Part shown: piece after piece, positions 51,537 to 62,039 of the stretch
Layout: each line of letters starts with the position of its first letter
Numbering within the stretch: position 1 is the first letter of the stretch
NCBI RefSeq assembly: GCF_020382885.2
Contig: NC_058515.1
Span: 5,935,223-5,999,222 of the forward strand
Reading direction: 5' to 3'
Source of the DNA: Scatophagus argus
Lineage: Eukaryota > Chordata > Actinopteri > Scatophagidae
DNA: 64,000 nt
Made by a program: the position numbers and the translations under genes
The notes under the pieces: generated by a model
The model's input: only the letters and a program-made list of their open reading frames with translations
The model's database searches: none
What the model was told of the DNA's origin: nothing

Positions 51537-52866
51537 GGAAAAGAGATTATGAATTCAAAGGGGTGAGAAAAAAGGATGGGGGGTAAAGAGTGGAGAGCAA
51601 AACTGAGAGAAACAAGAGAGTGCAAAAACAGGAGGGTGTGAGGACAGACAGATATGAAAGGATCAATAGATGGCATAAAGTGTATGTTCATTGATTTACT
51701 TACAGTGAGAGAGTGATGGGGGGAGAAAGAGGGGAGGGGGGGAGGGTAGAAAAAGCAGAGAGAAGCAGAAAGAGGAAGAGAGAGAGAGAGAGAGATAGCA
51801 AAGAGGAAACAACAAATAAGCAAGAACAATACAATAAAGTGAGGGATTGTGTGAGGTATTAACACCTATTTAGTTCTGCATTAATCAGTTATAGTAACAG
51901 TGGCTAATATGAAAGAGGTCACTCGTAATGGCGATCCCATAGAGGATCATCACAAACCGCAGTGCACCTCGGCTCAGTGCTTTAGCCTCTATTAGCTCAG
52001 TGTTTTGATTTCCCGCCTGCGGACTCCAGTCCCGTTCCCAAAGGCAGCAGAGAGCGCCGACAAACCCACCGTACATTAGCTTCAGTCCTTCAAACGGCTG
52101 ACAGACGCCGTTAGCAACTAGTCTGTGAACACGCTGGGGCATTTAGCGGCTAAAGAGATATTTCACTCAAAATTAGCTGGAGGCCAAAACAGCTAAAAAG
52201 AAGACTAGAAGCAGCGACTATCAGACCTACACGTATCAGTTAACCAGAAACGGCCACAACTAAACATACTATTCAGTGTTTTTCTTTGTTTCTTTCTTAA
52301 TGGAGCTCTCTTGTCTGAAGTGTCATATTTTGGGTAAAATGTGACTGTTTCACTACACAATAATATCAGTGAAGCTTTAATCACATTCCCTTTTGTGATC
52401 CTTTTTCTGATCCCAACCGACAAGCCTAACGGAAGACACATGAGTCGAATCGTTCGCTCTTCCACTTTCAAAATAATGCTCATCAGAAAGTTAGTTTTCG
52501 TTTCACTTCCCTAAACTGGGAGACATAAAGGACATATTTGAAAACGAGGCATTTCCCATAATGCAACACTCTTCTTGTCCTCCAAATGCCTTTTATTTCA
52601 AACCCAACACTTCCAGTTTACAGAACAGGTTTTCTGTTCTGTTTTGTAGAAAACAAAAAAATCCATGAGTAAAATTGTTGAATTGCCCCTTTAATTTTCA
52701 AACCGCACTAGTTGTTAATGCATTCGGTGTTACTGACCAGGCCTTGAGTTAAAGTGAAACAGACACTGAGGGACAGATAACATATGTCAAGAATGACAGT
52801 AACACACAAAGAGAGAGAGTGAGAGAGACAGGGACAGTGTGAGGGTGAGACAGACAGAAAGAGAAC

Positions 52867-52875
<9 letters not shown>

Positions 52876-52913
<38 letters not shown>

Positions 52914-52933
52914 GGAGAGAGAGAGAGAGAGAT
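52876..52933. repeat. Compound (GT)n(GA)n microsatellite
   Basis: A GT run followed by a GA run with one GGGA interruption. Confidence 0.9.
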
Positions 52934-53016
52934 ACAAAAGTGTACTCAAATAGCTCAGGGCAAGGTGACAGAGAGAAACGAACGGACAGAGACGGATAAC
53001 AAGCATAGAGGGGGCC

Positions 53017-53018
<2 letters not shown>

Positions 53019-53053
<35 letters not shown>
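53019..53053. repeat. (TG)17 microsatellite
   Basis: Uninterrupted TG run. Confidence 0.93.
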
Positions 53054-53055
<2 letters not shown>

Positions 53056-53621
53056 GAGAATGAGAGAAAAAGGAAGAGACTGAGGGCGGAAGGGGAGAGG
53101 GATGCAGGAAGTTGAGGGAACAAAAACAAAAACAGTGAGAGTGTGTGTGTATGTGCGTGTGTGTGTGGACAGCCAAAGGTGTCAGAGTGTGCTGTTTGGC
53201 TTAATGATGACCCACTGGGCATGTAGGTCATAACGGTCTGTGTCTCAAAGCTATGACTGTATGGCTGTGTGTATCCATTAGCAAGTGTGTGTGTATGCGT
53301 GTGTGTGTGTGTGTGTAAACATAAACTCACTACACACGTACACACATGTAAAGTGGGTCTCTCAGCGTTGCGTTTAAGAGTGTGTTTGGTCAGAGGTTGG
53401 AGAAGCAGTTTTTCTAGCCGGTAGGACTCCAAAGATACTTACACACACGCTCTCGTGCGCACCCACACATGCGGCAAATCCAGTTTTGGGCATACACACA
53501 CACACACCAGCTGCCCTTCATGTCATACATGCACATGAAATGCATCATGTATGGCACTAAATTATGCACAAATACACACACACCTCTTTTTCTTTTGATC
53601 TCTCATGATAATACAAACATG

Positions 53622-53645
53622 CACACACACACACACACATATTTG

Positions 53646-53681
<36 letters not shown>
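53622..53681. repeat. Two (CA)n microsatellites, closely spaced
   Basis: CA runs at about 53622-53638 and 53652-53681. Confidence 0.9.
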
Positions 53682-53684
<3 letters not shown>

Positions 53685-55598
53685 GGGGAAGCTATTATGC
53701 TCTCAGGCTGGAGTGTTTTGATGGTATAATTGCAGTGACCAGTGAGGAGAAAGAGACAGAGGGAGGGATGGAAAGAGGGATGGGGATGGAGGGAGAGAAA
53801 AAGAGGAGAGTGCTGACACTCTCAGCATGTTAATGTTGCAAGGCTCTACCCCCCCTCCCCCCACACACCATATTTCATCCCTCCCTCCCTCCCTTCCTCC
53901 CACCATCCACCTCTTTGTCTCTCCATCTTCCTCTCTATGCCACATCCTCTGCATTTCACAGGTGCAGCACTAGAAAGAGGGAGAGATGGGCAGAAAGGTA
54001 AAGAGGTGGAGAGATGAGAGGAAAAGAGGGATATATAACAGGATGGAGCAATGTTATCTCTCGCTCTCTCTGCCATCCTCTTCAAGCTCCGCACAAAGCT
54101 CAAAACAAAGGATGCAAAAAAACGAAAAGAGATACAGCGGAGGGGGTGAAAATAGAGGAAGAGGGAGGGTCAGTTTTTCCATCCCTTTAACAATGGAGGG
54201 ATGATCTCTGCTTATCCTCTAATCACATCCCTCCTTTTTTCCTCTCCTCCGTGCTCTCTGTTATCTCTCACAACCCCTCTTTTTCTCATCTGGCGAGAGA
54301 AAGGGTAGCCTTTTCCTCTCGCCGGCCTCCCTTTATTTATTTTTTTTTTGTTGCCTCTCCATCTGTTTGTCCTTCCAGTCCTCCCTCCATCCCTCTCTCC
54401 TCTCCAGAGAAGGGATTCTGCTGTATGCCACTGAGCTCTTGTCTCTTTTCCCTCTCTTCTGGAGCCCACTTCCTCCTCTTTCTGCCCTAAATTCACCCTT
54501 ATATTTAGACCAACCAAGACCAAAAGTGAGGCTTAAAATGGAGGTTAAGTTGAGAAACAGAAAAACAAATAAGAGCATCGGCTGATTCTTAGATATTATT
54601 CAAGATGAAATGTGGATGAAATGTGTGTTTATGAGCACATCGTGGTCTGTCGCTTTGTTTCATTACTTGAGAAAAACAAATACGAGGATTAGCCAATTTA
54701 CAGGTGTTGATCACAGAGCGAGTGAGGACGGGTCATTGATCTGATGGCTAACAGCGTCTCTCAGAGGTACTGCCCTGCTACTGCAAGCCTTCAATACTGA
54801 ATGGTTGGATTCTGTTGAGCAACCACTGTGACCTTGAACCATGTTATTAGACAGACTTCTCATTTAAAACACCAAGAAGGCCAAGAATGTATAGTTTTTA
54901 AATCAGTCGGTTATCAGCCGAGGAAAATGCAACAAGACTCGCTGTAGTTCCTGTTCTACAAAGCCCACAAATCCTGTGCATTGACTCTACATGTCAAGGA
55001 AGTGATTTTGGCTTTGATTAATGATTATGCAATTCAGTGGTGGCAGTTACAGTTAGTTTTAGCCGTCCCTTCTGGACTTTGAACCAAGAAAACAGATATC
55101 TTGTTGACTTAAATTAAAATCATATTTATTAACAAAAACACTGTTTGTGCAAAATGCAAACTACTGATATACATATTAATTACCGTATTGAAGAAGAAAA
55201 CATTATACAAGGAAGGTAAGAATTAAAGAGAAAGATTCTTTAGTCAATTATGTTTACAGTCACTTTCAGTTTTCAGATAATTTGATTTTGAAAATCAGTT
55301 TGTTTCAGTAGACAAAGGCAGCCAAAGGAACAGCCTGCAGTGTAGTATGCGCTGTCTATGTGTGTGTGTGTGTGTGTTTGCGTGTATGTGTGTGCATTGC
55401 AGTAGTAGTTTTGCACCTGAATGAGCTTGTGAATTTTATGGTCCAAACCAGTTTATGTTCTCGTTGTACAAACAATGTGTCTACACAAGTGTGTGATATG
55501 CACGTGAGCACATGTATGTCATAACCCTGAGCTTCTTCGTCTTTGATCTGTTGTGGTGTGTGTGTGAACAGTGTATATAAATACATGTGTGTTTGCAC

Positions 55599-58500
55599 TT
55601 AAGGATCCTGTGTAGATGTGTGAGTGTGTGTGGGCGAGGAGTGCCTGTCAACCAGCATCTCAGTGTGCTTCAGGTACTGGGCCGTCCTTCTCATCACAGA
55701 CTCCCTGCGAATCGGATCTGGGTCTCCTGGACAGACAAACAGACAGGGAGACAAGGTTGATTATTATGGACTTCCTGCCTTCATGGGTTAGTGTAAAAAA
55801 CTGATTAAAGGGAAATTTTGATTTGGGTTAAGACACATCTTTTCAGAGCGCAGTTCAACAGAAATGAGCTGAAAAGATTTCCTGGCAGCGGTGGGATTCG
55901 AACCCACGCCCCCGAAGAGACTGGAGCCTTAATCCAGCGCCTTAGACCGCTCGGCCACGCTACCTCATAACAGCATGGCTGTCACTGTTGGGCAGATGGT
56001 GGTGGAAGATGGGTCAATGTCAACTTAGTCAAGTAGAGATTCAAAGGAGGGAAAAAAACACACTAAAATGGCACACATACAGTCACAACTGACAACCCAT
56101 TAGAGGTTCACATGCAATCACTGTAGCACAGCAGACAGTGCACAGTTAGTGTCTTGGTTAACTAATGCAAGCATCAAAGGCTAATTCCTTAATTCACAAA
56201 TTATGGTCAAATTTACAAATTTTTGTAATTCCTTAATTTCCTCAAGAATCTAAAGCAAACGGTGGTGCAACAGCTCTTCTGGAGGTGTCATATGACTGAG
56301 AGTTTAATACAAATCACTGGACGGAAATGAACTTAGCACGCTTTACCCTTCATCAAATGCAGAATTATCGCTTTGTCTAAAGCTTCAAGTGAAGCTCAGA
56401 AAGCACACGAGAGAAAACTTTCCCTGGCGGAGGTGGGATTCAAACAGTAACACAGCACCTAAGACCACTCTGCCACACTACCCACATGCACCACCTGCAA
56501 GAGCAGACTGACCTAACAAGTCATCCATTTGTGACACATCAGATATATTTATGGCAGGGCAACACACGGTTTATCTTTGCTAAAGCAGGACAGTGAATAC
56601 TGGAACAAGAGGTCACATGCTGACATGCCAAACATGCTCTGCCGTGCAGTGTCCATTTGCCTGTGTGTGTACATGTGTGAATCAGCTGTGTGCACTGTAT
56701 TTATCGGTGTGTGGTGGCGTGTGAGCAGCACATCAGAATATATAGTGCAGAGTAAATTTGGTAAACAAGCTATTGTACTTAAGTGCACAATATAAACTAG
56801 CTTATTTGTACATGGAGCACAGACACGCAATTTGCAATTTTTGCAACTGAGTGCATGGCCTGTCGCCACAGGAACAAAGCTGGCTCGTGTTTCATGCAGA
56901 GATGGACATGACAGAGTGCATTCAGGTAAAAGAGCATATTGAACTGCACTGGACTCAATTCAGACATGCAAGATTGCGAATAACATTAAAAAAAAGAAAA
57001 AGCAGTTTCAAAATATTTTTCAAAAGCTGAATACCCCCCCACCAAACCATCGTCCTCAGTCCCTTCACACATGCTCTCACCCTGTACTCCGTGGATGAGT
57101 ATATCCACCGCAGTCCTGTATCCATGAATGGCACCACTAAATTCTCCCTCCTTCTCCTTCTCCATCGCAGCTGTGAGTTCAATGGCAGCCTGGTTCAAGT
57201 AACTCGCGCCCTGCCCATCCAGACTGCTTAGCGGCAGTGAGAACAATTCTGAATGGTCACTGGAGGAACTGGATCCACCTGAAACAGAGACAAAAAAGAG
57301 CAAGATGAGGTGATTTACCAGACAGCTGTTTTCAAAAGTCTCAGTGAGCCAGTCGTGTATTTACTGAGCCTATGTTTGACTTCACGCTCAAAAGAGTTAA
57401 TTATAATTAGTTTTTACAACTGAGAGAAAATGAAGAAGTTAATTATTAATAAATAAATTAATAATCAATGTAGTGCAACTTTTTACATGGTTCTTTCAAA
57501 AGTAAAAGACTCTTTAATTGACATTTTGAAATACTTTTTCATAATGATTTAACCCTGAGCAACATACTCAACACAAAAAGGCTTCCTGGCAGCAGTGGGA
57601 TTCGAACCCACGCCCCCAAAGAGACTGGAGCCTTAATCCAGCGCCTTAGACCACTCGGCCATGCTACCACACAAACCATATGAATCAATATAAGACCTGC
57701 CACGGCAGGTGGTAAAATAATAAAATAATAACAAGGACAGACACCCACTGATGTATGAAAGCGATACTTTCCCTTAAACAAGAATTGTGTCTCTGTAAGG
57801 ATCCCCATCTCAGTCAATCTACTGAACCAATTTCAAAACTTGGTAAGTATGAGTCACTTACATACCTACGTATGTAAGTGACTATACGTACGTATACGTA
57901 CCACTTTACATACCTAAGTATGTAAATATCAGGCCCGAGTTTAAAAGTACTGGAATTCCCCTTTGATTTAGACCAGTGCATAACCAAATGAACCACTCAA
58001 ACTTGAACTCATTTGGTCCAGTCAGCAACTTTGCTTGTTAGAACAGATGAAGCACAACAACATACATACAGCTACATTATTTTGTGTTCTACTTCATGAT
58101 GTACAATTGTCAGATGAACATAAATTCATAAAGCCACTCCAAGGCCTATAGAGACCTATTTTCACAAACTGGAACCAGATCAGTGCAACTTTGGCAGGAC
58201 TGTCTGTATTATAACTTATTACTGGAATTAAAAAGAAATTAAAAAATCAGCATAAGACACAAATAAAAGGCTGAAAGACAAGGTTGCAGTTAGATAAGAC
58301 AGAGGTATTGTTTTATACGTGTATGAAGTTACATTTACTTTCACCTTGTTTACAGCAGGGATCAAAGACGGCCAAGTCATTATCAGACAGTGGAGGAGGA
58401 CCTTCCTCCTTTGGGGAAGGGACTTGGTCTTCTGCCACAGAGTCAAACAGTGAATCAAATTCTTCCTGGGACTCCCGTGACTGGTGGTTTCTGGCTGGGG

Positions 58501-60669
58501 ATGGGACTGGAAAACATGGACCAAAAGGTAAGATTAATAAGGAATGAGTGCTAATTTCAGCAGAATTTTTTTCCTCATCATACCTCTGCCTTCCAGCTCT
58601 GTGTCACTGAGCTCCTCTTGTTCCTCTTCTCTCGGAGAGCCTCCCATCTCGCTGTAAGCCTCGGCCGCCACCTCCGGTTCTCCCACCTCTAAGCCCAGGT
58701 TGTTGCCCAGGTCTTGCGGTAAGGTGGGAGCCTCCCTCCCCTCCTCTTCCTCCGCGGGTTCACAGTCTGAGGCCCTCCGCTTGGGTAGCGGGATGAGAGG
58801 GGGAGGCAGGGACCCGGCAGAGGACACAGAGCTGGGATCCAGAGGCCTTGTGACCTCACCACCCTGAGAAGAGGGAGGGAGGGAGGGAGAAAGGTAGGAT
58901 GGAAGTGGTAGAAGGGGGCAGAATGGAAAGAAATCCAGAAACAATATAACTCTTGGTCTGGCATATGTTTTTTGTGCACGCAGATGCGAGTGGTTGTTTC
59001 ATATCTGTTTCACTTCCTGTGTGTGTGCATGTGAGTGTGTCTTACTCTGAAGAATTCTTTAAGCTGTGGGCTATTGTACAGTGCAGGTATGCTTGTAGTA
59101 AATAGAAGCATGGCCTCAGAAGCCTTCCGCCTCTCTTCAATCACGGCCTCATCAAACCTTCCTGAAACAGACACAGACGACACAATAATCTTGGAAACCG
59201 CTGTTTGTCTTTGCGCATTCAGCCACTGCAGCAAGGCTTTCTTGTCACTTGTTAGAAATAATGACTGTCCCTTGGTATATGGCTCAACTGTGCTGCTGTT
59301 TTTGCAGTAGTGAATCTGCAACTGTTGAAACACAATGCAAGAGCATGAGAGGAAATGTCAAAAGAGTTGTGACAAAATGCCAAAAAGTGTGGCTCCTCTG
59401 AAAGACTCTCTGCCAGCTAACTGCATAACTAAGCTATGATCCACAGCCTCAAAAATGGCAGCTGAGTTTAATTATTTATGCAGCCCCTGCCCATTGTACC
59501 GAAGACTTGTGCTCGAGGAAAAGGTGGAAACTCCTCCTGTCTCCTGAACAGGTTCTTGTGTGTGTAGGCCAACTCCCCATGGAGCTTCCTCAGCTCTGTG
59601 AACCTCTTCCATACGACCACCTCCTTCACATTTTCGGGATGACGCTTGGACACAAACTGCAAACCACAGCGAAGAAAGGACAGATTACTTCATTAATTAG
59701 TCTTTGAACATCGATGGGTGATACTATGTCTTGAACTGGATTCACAGGATAGAGAAGGGAAGACAAGCAGCTTCATGAACAATCATTTCGCTCCAACAAT
59801 TTCCAACAAGTCATGGGTCAGTTCAGTTTCTCTGTGGAAAAGTGTGTGCGTGTAAATTCAAGACCAAGTGCTTTATTTGTCATGTGTACAACAATCTTAC
59901 TAAAGCAGTCGTTGGCAGCGAAATTCTCGTAAATAAATAAATAACTGTGTATACCGCATTTTTTCCTATATATCCTAAATTTAAGCACTTGTGTGTCTGT
60001 ATGATGAATCAGACTATAAGGACAGATAAAATTATGCAAGTATACAAGAAATGAACGAGAAAAGGAGGACCTAAGACTTAATCAAAGCAAATATAAGACG
60101 GTGATGTAGGCTTAGTTCTCTGAACACATGACCCACACTGATTTGGTATGCATGCCCGTCTGAAGCACGGGCTATTAGTGTGGTCATGGGGGTGCTGGAG
60201 CTCATGAACTGAATCACAAGTTCAGAGCGTCTCACTTGAAAGCTCACTGTGAACCGCTGATTCGCACAACAGGCCCACTGTGTCTGTATCTGTCTTTCTG
60301 AGCTAGCTGCGGGGCTTTTGTGTTTTCACGACTAGAGCTGATGTGACTCCATTGTGTTATACGCTAATAACAACACAAAGTCACTTACTTTTGATCGATG
60401 TAACTGACCAAAGTGGTCCAACCTACGAAACAATTTCAGTGCCGCGTGCTTGAGATAAATTACGATTATAGTTAGGGAAACCATAAGTAACTTAGCTCAA
60501 CAGATAGTCATTTAGGAATACCAAAACATGAATTTCTATTGCTACTAAAGAGATAAGAGTTTAAACCAACCCGTGCAGTCACTTTGTACTCGGTGTGTCC
60601 CCTCTCGTGTGTGCGTGGCTCGGAAACGGTAAAGAAACGGTAATATTCTTCTTTGGCTTTTCGTGACAT
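55599..60669 (-). CDS. snx15: Sorting nexin 15 (PX and MIT domains)
   Basis: Seven coding exons in transcription order: 60669-60571, 59656-59500, 59161-59046, 58863-58584, 58506-58345, 57278-57081 and 55726-55599. Phases agree and give 379 residues; human SNX15 has about 342. The protein works on endosomal membranes in trafficking; its PX domain binds phosphoinositides. The PX domain occupies about 1-125: MSRKAKEEYYRFFTVSEPRT, HTEYKVTAR, VVVWKRFTELRKLHGELAY, FRRQEEFPPFPRAQVFG, VIEERRKASEAML and NSPQLKEFFR. A Pro/acidic linker follows (PPPLIPLPKRR, LSDNDLAVFDPC, which matches human LTEAELALFDPF). The MIT domain is at about 298-365: AAIELTAAMEKEKEGEFSGA and YRTAVDILIHGVQG, closing with RRTAQYLKHTEML. 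The last residues, SSPTHTHTSTQDP, are coded by a CA-type repeat. An AG acceptor sits directly before AGAACTGACATG, so a 5' untranslated exon is likely. Two tRNA-Leu genes lie in introns on the same strand. Confidence 0.95.
55883..55964 (-). tRNA. tRNA-Leu (anticodon AAG), copy 1
   Basis: 82-nt type II tRNA starting GGTAGCGTGGCCGAGCGG, loop TTAAGGC with anticodon AAG, long variable arm and terminal A. It lies in the last intron of snx15, same strand. Confidence 0.96.
56425..56482 (-). pseudogene. Truncated tRNA-Leu relic
   Basis: 58 nt match the tRNA-Leu copies at both ends (tggcgg and cactacc-type arms, t-arm ggtgggattcaaac). About 24 bases spanning the anticodon arm and variable arm are missing. 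It cannot fold as a tRNA. Confidence 0.8.
57587..57668 (-). tRNA. tRNA-Leu (anticodon AAG), copy 2
   Basis: 82 nt, beginning GGTAGCATGGCCGAGTGG, anticodon AAG. Compensating changes keep the acceptor stem paired (a G-C pair became A-T). It lies in the snx15 intron between 58344 and 57279, same strand. Confidence 0.95.
57852..57926. repeat. Cluster of short perfect palindromes
   Basis: A 14-bp-arm hairpin at 57852-57883 (agtcacttacatac, loop ctac, complement) is followed by the palindrome atacgtacgtat near 57884-57895. A second hairpin with 9-bp arms sits at 57905-57926 (tttacatac, loop ctaa). The two hairpins share the tacatac arm. Confidence 0.85.
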
Positions 60670-60739
60670 GTCAGTTCTCTGAAACAACAAAAAACACAGC
60701 GTGTTTCAACGGCAGCAGCTCTGTTGTGATTCTTCTGAC

Positions 60740-60840
60740 ACCTCCTCTCCGCTCACTTCCTGGTTAGTGACGTCGGCTATTGCGTGATTACGTCTTATAG
60801 AGGAGCCAAATTCGACGTCATATTAGTTCGTTTTCTTCAG
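60740..60840 (-). promoter_or_regulatory. snx15: Putative promoter / 5' end of snx15
   Basis: Two CRE-type half-to-full sites are visible: TGACGTC at 60768-60774 and GACGTCA at 60814-60820. An ETS-like cacttcctgg is at 60753-60762. They lie 70-150 bp above the start codon. Function inferred from motifs only. Confidence 0.4.
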
Positions 60841-61967
60841 GTTTAAAATACTTCTGTCTTTATTGTTAATCTCACTCTTATAAGTGTCAGTAATAACATG
60901 TTTATGGAGATGCACTGTTTTAATTTGAAGAACGTAATGTGAGCCTCGACATGACAAGCTAAATATAATAATAAATTAAAGTATAATAATAATAATAATT
61001 TGACATTACACTTTTTGTAAAATTGTTTTTTAAGCACAATATTAGTATAATGTCATGACATGTAATAATTGGTAATGTCTTTGCCAGTTTTTAAATCAGT
61101 GTAAATACCACTGGGATACTTCAGGGGGCGCTAACTGTTCATGTAATTTGCACAGTCAAGTCTGCGAAAGGACTTTACAATAACTAAAAAAGACTGCATT
61201 ATCATATTTGGATGAATTTTGTGTGTTGAGCAGTATTCAAACTGCATGCAAATAAACTAACATTCCCATCTGTTTCTCCTTGTCAAGTATGCTAAAATAA
61301 GAAAAACACAAAAGTCAAGTCCTCACCCTGTTTGAGACAATGCAACAAAGGAAGCAACAAAAGACTTTAATGCTGAGGAAGCTCCAGCTGTGCATTCATA
61401 TACTGCAACAACTCCTTCCACCGCTTTTCTGAGCTCTTAGTTATTTTTCCCAGCTCTTCTTTGATCATTTTAAAGTCAGAGCACCTTGTGTGATCCATTT
61501 TTGTTTAACAGACCTTTTCAGAGACTCATATCTCATAACGTTTGAAATGATCAAACTATTCACAGAATTCTTGAATCAGTGTTTTATATCTTATAGTCAA
61601 AACCCTCCCAAGCCTTCAACAAGACAGACTCAGAGTGAGTTTATACCTAACAGGTGTGGCTCAAAGGTCAATGTTTTTCTGGTAATTGCCTGGTAAATTG
61701 AAGGGAAAGTGTATTGCAGACACAAATGAGGTAAATATTTAATTTATGATAACCTGTTCAGTTTGTGTGGTTTTTACTGAAAAGCTCAGTGACAAATCAG
61801 AGTGAAACAAACTGCATTCAGGCTACAGTACCAATGTGTCTTTACAACATCCTTTCAAACAAAGAAGTATGCTGAAGACTTTGTATATATGGGTGGATAG
61901 AGTGTATTTTATACTTTATATCCTAGTTAGACATATTTATGACTGTGAGAGGATGTTACATTCAAAA
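60841..61967. other. Intergenic DNA
   Basis: AT-rich, with a short (AAT)n tract near 60985-61003. No gene recognised. Confidence 0.5.
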
Positions 61968-62039
61968 TAGCAGAGGATGGTTTCGATCCATCGACCTCTG
62001 GGTTATGGGCCCAGCACGCTTCCGCTGCGCCACTCTGCT
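61968..62039 (-). tRNA. Initiator tRNA-Met (anticodon CAU)
   Basis: 72-nt gene reading AGCAGAGTGGCGCAGCGGAA on the minus strand, with anticodon loop CCATAA flanked by GGGCC/CAGAG-type stem. It has the vertebrate initiator features: an A1-T72 pair, GGG-CCC pairs in the anticodon stem and a T loop read as ATCGAAAC instead of TTCGAATC. Located about 1.2 kb above the snx15 start. Confidence 0.95.

Larger units (their letters stand above)
49641..55124. other. Microsatellite-rich intergenic region between prox3 and snx15
   Basis: No coding gene recognised. From about 50800 to 54200 the plus strand is strikingly purine-rich (GA, GGGA, AGAG), with GT and CA runs. The apparent long frames on either strand are Ser/Leu/His/Thr translations of these repeats. 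The snx15 transcript probably ends at a minus-strand AATAAA at 55125-55130. Confidence 0.6.

Noticed and set aside
52749-53432. 227-codon minus-strand frame
   Set aside because: Composed of His-Thr, Ser-Leu and Leu-Phe runs translated from GT/GA microsatellites.
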